The notes under the pieces are model-generated. The model did no database searches. It was not told the origin of the DNA and saw only the letters and a program-made list of their open reading frames with translations. DNA of 7,061 nucleotides from Candidatus Martarchaeota archaeon. Lineage in GTDB: Archaea > Micrarchaeota > Micrarchaeia > Micrarchaeales > Micrarchaeaceae. Position 1 is the first letter of the stretch. Every line of letters begins with the position of its first letter. This document shows, piece after piece, positions 5,382-7,061 of the stretch. A program made the translations under genes and the position numbers. The DNA lies in contig JAMCZM010000047.1 of the NCBI GenBank assembly GCA_023485645.1, positions 1-7,061 on the forward strand, in the 5' to 3' direction.

Positions 5382-5885
5382 TTACCACGGTACATCCTTT
5401 AATTTTAATCTATTCGCCCCAATATTTGTAAGCGGGTGCATGATTCCAGTTAAAATTATTATAAATATTATACCAAAAAGCTGCGGATAATTGCCAAAAG
5501 GCAATGCAAATATCAATGCAAAAAGAAGAAAGCCGTATTGATCCATTATAGGAAAACTCTTTCCAGATTTCATATTAATTCTTCTTTTTATAAAGCTGCC
5601 AAATAGGTCCCCAACGTTTGCTCCTAATGTGAGTAATATTGCTATAAAGAGCATGTAATGAAAAAACGGGTACTCTATTAATCCTATAATTATGCCTGCA
5701 ATAATACTTGATAATGTACCGCGTATGGTTTTATGGTCGCCAAAAATGCGTTTTCCAAAAAGCTTTTTCTTTAAATCTAGCGGATACCCCCCTCCAAAAA
5801 GTATGGGAGCTCCATTTGCTGCATATGCGGGAAATATATAAATTATAGGATATAAAAAGATCTGGTATAAAAAACCAAAAGACAA
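5382..5885 (-). CDS. carS: CDP-archaeol synthase (CTP:unsaturated archaetidic acid cytidylyltransferase)
   Basis: Integral membrane enzyme that activates digeranylgeranylglyceryl phosphate with CTP to CDP-archaeol, the branch point for archaeal phospholipid head groups. The 167 residues match the usual size, with about five hydrophobic segments (near 5-22, 57-72, 76-92, 117-130, 135-150). Family motifs are AYAANGAPILFGGGYPLD (20-37), GDHKTIRG (49-56), GDLFGSFIKRR (92-102) with the conserved Asp D93, the acidic D115 in PIMDQ, HPLTN (150-154) and the terminal LKDVPW. The predicted start is TTG; no in-frame ATG or GTG is available, and 19 residues before AYAANGAP fit the family. GTGAT three bases upstream supports it. 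It lies 11 bases after eS1 in an apparent uS15-eS1-carS transcript. Confidence 0.94.
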   Translation of the reverse strand: MSFGFLYQIFLYPIIYIFPAYAANGAPILFGGGYPLDLKKKLFGKRIFGDHKTIRGTLSSIIAGIIIGLIEYPFFHYMLFIAILLTLGANVGDLFGSFIKRRINMKSGKSFPIMDQYGFLLFALIFALPFGNYPQLFGIIFIIILTGIMHPLTNIGANRLKLKDVPW

Positions 5886-5888
5886 GAA

Positions 5889-5893
5889 ATCAC
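5889..5893 (-). promoter_or_regulatory. Shine-Dalgarno-like GTGAT before the TTG start of carS
   Basis: GTGAT is complementary to the AUCAC segment at the 3' end of archaeal 16S rRNA. It sits in the 11-base gap after eS1, three bases before the TTG. It supports the non-ATG start, though the spacing is short. Confidence 0.4.
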
Positions 5894-5896
5894 TAT

Positions 5897-6466
5897 TCAG
5901 TTATTTACCTCAAGTTTTCTTATCTCTACTTTGTTTAATTGTGCAATATGCTTTAGCTTGTTTTGTATTTCAGATTGTAATGCGCCTGATATAACTGCCT
6001 CTATTATAGCATCTGCGCTATTTTCCTTCGAGTACGCTTCTATAAATTGGTTCATCTCTTTTCTCATCCCTATCAGTCTGCTGTGCGTCTCTCGTTTTGC
6101 TGTTATGGCAATAGGTTTTATTGTTATGTTTACATTATCCTTTGTTTTAACATCTACTACTGAAGTAGATATACTTCTATACTTTCTTACCATGGATCTT
6201 ACATAGCTAAAAAGTATCTCCATTTTAACAAGCTTTGTTTTAGCTTTATCTCCGTCAACTTCTGTAATTTTAAAGAATAGATTTGTATATGTGTTTTGTG
6301 GGTTTTGTGTGACCACATCAAGACTTACTTTCATGTTCCTGTTAAGAACGCTTGACTCATCATTTCCCGGAATCTCTCCTATAATTGTGTCCTTAAAGAC
6401 CGCTGGTGCATATACTGAGAACCATCGCTTAAGTTTCCATTTGTCTACTCCTTTTTGAAATGCCAT
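5897..6466 (-). CDS. rps3ae: Small ribosomal subunit protein eS1 (S3Ae)
   Basis: Component of the 30S subunit platform near the mRNA exit, found in archaea and eukaryotes. The 189 residues match the archaeal family length of about 190-200. Recognisable segments are the start KGVDKWKLKRWFSVYAPAVF (5-24), the KDTIIGEIPG segment (25-34), the FFKITEVDGDKAKTKLVKME stretch (64-83), RSMVRKYRS (90-98), the NVNITIKPIAITAKRETHS region (110-128) and a Q-x-E-I-x-N-K-L/V-E-I-R-K-L-E-V C-terminus. It starts 11 bases after the uS15 stop and ends 11 bases before carS, so co-transcription is likely. No strong Shine-Dalgarno motif precedes its ATG. In many archaea a RecJ/DHH-family gene and sometimes pcc1 lie between uS15 and eS1; they are absent here. 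Confidence 0.96.
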   Translation of the reverse strand: MAFQKGVDKWKLKRWFSVYAPAVFKDTIIGEIPGNDESSVLNRNMKVSLDVVTQNPQNTYTNLFFKITEVDGDKAKTKLVKMEILFSYVRSMVRKYRSISTSVVDVKTKDNVNITIKPIAITAKRETHSRLIGMRKEMNQFIEAYSKENSADAIIEAVISGALQSEIQNKLKHIAQLNKVEIRKLEVNN

Positions 6467-6477
6467 AATAACACACT

Positions 6478-6948
6478 CTACCTATTTTTGATAAGAAGTT
6501 CAGCGGTGCTTGGATCATACTTCCAATTCTCTGGTATGCTGCCTATTCTTCTATAATATTTGACAAGCCTCCATATCTTTGATTCTATTCTAATGAGTCT
6601 TATCTTACCATAAACATCCTGCTTATTTTTTTCGATATGTCTTCTCATCGTCACTGCCTTTCTTATAAGATCTATCATATCAGAAGGGATTTCTCCATTC
6701 AATTTTTTCTCGCTTAAGAATTCAAGAAGGCGCATGCCTATTGCCTGCTTTATATACTTAACATTATGCTTTGTTTTTAGTGCTTCGCCTATAAGTGCAG
6801 GGCTCATGCCACTTTTTGCATAATCAATTATTATCTTTTCAATCTGTTCTTTTGATAATTCTCCATTTCCGCTTCCAAAAGTCGCACTATCTACAATCGG
6901 TTTTCTAGATTTTGATTTTCCATGTTTTCCTGTATAAAGCCTTGCCAT
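6478..6948 (-). CDS. rps15: Small ribosomal subunit protein uS15, archaeal form
   Basis: Primary 16S rRNA-binding protein that helps organise the 30S platform. The 156 residues include the archaeal/eukaryotic N-terminal extension (MARLYTGKHGKSKSRKP), a second domain with S-P-A-L-I-G-x-A-L-K (about 49-58) and IKQAIG (65-70), and the conserved core with AVTMRRHIEKNKQD (93-106), IRLIRIESKIWRLVKYYRR (116-134), and WKYDPSTAELL near the end. The bacterial protein is only about 89 residues, so this length is itself an archaeal mark. It heads the uS15-eS1-carS run. GAGTGA lies four bases before the ATG as a weak Shine-Dalgarno-like site, suggesting a short leader rather than a leaderless mRNA. Confidence 0.96.
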   Translation of the reverse strand: MARLYTGKHGKSKSRKPIVDSATFGSGNGELSKEQIEKIIIDYAKSGMSPALIGEALKTKHNVKYIKQAIGMRLLEFLSEKKLNGEIPSDMIDLIRKAVTMRRHIEKNKQDVYGKIRLIRIESKIWRLVKYYRRIGSIPENWKYDPSTAELLIKNR

Positions 6949-6984
6949 TGCTTCACTCTCTTTTAGCTATAACTAACATATGCA

Positions 6985-6990
6985 ATTATA
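6985..6990 (-). promoter_or_regulatory. TATA-like box of the uS15 operon
   Basis: The minus strand reads TATAAT within ACTATAATTG. A start site about 26 bp downstream would leave a leader of roughly a dozen bases holding GAGTGA, which fits a Shine-Dalgarno-type start. Another candidate, ATTATACC, lies at about 7007-7014. The choice is uncertain in such AT-rich DNA. Confidence 0.35.
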
Positions 6991-7016
6991 GTAGTTTGTC
7001 ATACAAAGGTATAATA

Positions 7017-7061
7017 TCATATCTCTATTTTAACGGAAAATCCCGTTTCGCCGCCCTTTTT
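7017..7061 (-). CDS. Possible C-terminal tail of an upstream minus-strand gene (partial, unrecognised)
   Basis: From the window edge one minus-strand frame is open for 14 codons and ends in TGA at 7019-7017, reading K-K-G-G-E-T-G-F-S-V-K-I-E-I. The outer 30 bases are about half G+C, clearly richer than the AT-rich stretch between here and uS15, as expected where coding sequence gives way to a promoter region. The alternating hydrophobic tail looks like a terminal beta strand. Another frame is open nearly as far (K-R-A-A-K-R-D-F-P-L-K), so the frame is not secure, and a structured RNA or terminator is possible: AACGG (7032-7036) and CCGTT (7043-7047) can pair around a six-base loop. No function can be assigned. 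Confidence 0.25.
   Translation of the reverse strand, partial: KKGGETGFSVKIEI

Noticed and set aside
7032..7061. tRNA or other structured RNA end in the GC-richer edge of the window
   Set aside because: The five-base stem AACGG/CCGTT has no TTC-type T loop, and no acceptor or anticodon arm can be drawn from what is visible; a coding tail on the minus strand is at least as likely.
1..7061. CRISPR array, insertion sequence or long direct repeats
   Set aside because: Reading through the window, I saw no regularly spaced repeat, transposase-like protein or terminal inverted repeat; almost all bases are accounted for by conserved genes.

Overview
The window is archaeal. The evidence is the eukaryote-like ribosomal proteins eS1 and eS26, the long archaeal form of uS15, a Kae1/Bud32 pair, an archaeal/eukaryotic-type glycyl-tRNA synthetase, a CDP-archaeol synthase (a step specific to archaeal ether lipids), and TATA-like boxes about 25 bp upstream of several start codons. 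The DNA is AT-rich and tightly packed: no intergenic gap exceeds about 115 bp, and several genes overlap by 1 to 4 bases. Compact proteins and AT richness would fit a small-genome lineage (a DPANN/ARMAN-like archaeon) or a relative of the Thermoplasmata. I cannot fix the lineage from the sequence alone.

Layout. Bases 1-794 (+) hold the 3' end of kae1 and complete bud32, joined by an ATGA overlap; both encode KEOPS subunits that make the t6A modification of tRNA. This unit converges on a minus-strand pair, eS26 followed by a zinc-finger membrane protein (1958 down to 808), across an A/T-only hairpin that probably ends both transcripts. Divergent from eS26 is a small helix-turn-helix regulator (2019-2354, +); about 60 bp between the two starts holds both promoters and a dyad symmetry centred on the eS26 TATA box. 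The regulator converges on a minus-strand run of three abutting or overlapping genes transcribed in the order glyS, OGG-type 8-oxoguanine DNA glycosylase, translin-family protein (5295 down to 2360). Upstream of that is a second minus-strand run, uS15, eS1, carS (6948 down to 5382). At the right edge, bases 7061-7017 may hold the tail of another minus-strand gene.

Most of the window concerns translation and tRNA: ribosomal proteins, tRNA charging, t6A synthesis and a translin-type RNA-binding protein or nuclease. DNA repair (OGG), lipid synthesis (CarS) and one regulator are added. Translation signals appear to fall into two classes. Genes at the head of a transcript (eS26, the regulator, glyS) have a TATA-like box about 25 bp before the start codon and look leaderless. 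Several downstream genes have a GGTG/GTGAT Shine-Dalgarno-like motif, often inside the preceding gene. The least explained item is the zinc-finger, four-helix membrane protein translationally coupled to eS26. I found no mobile element, CRISPR array, tRNA or rRNA gene.
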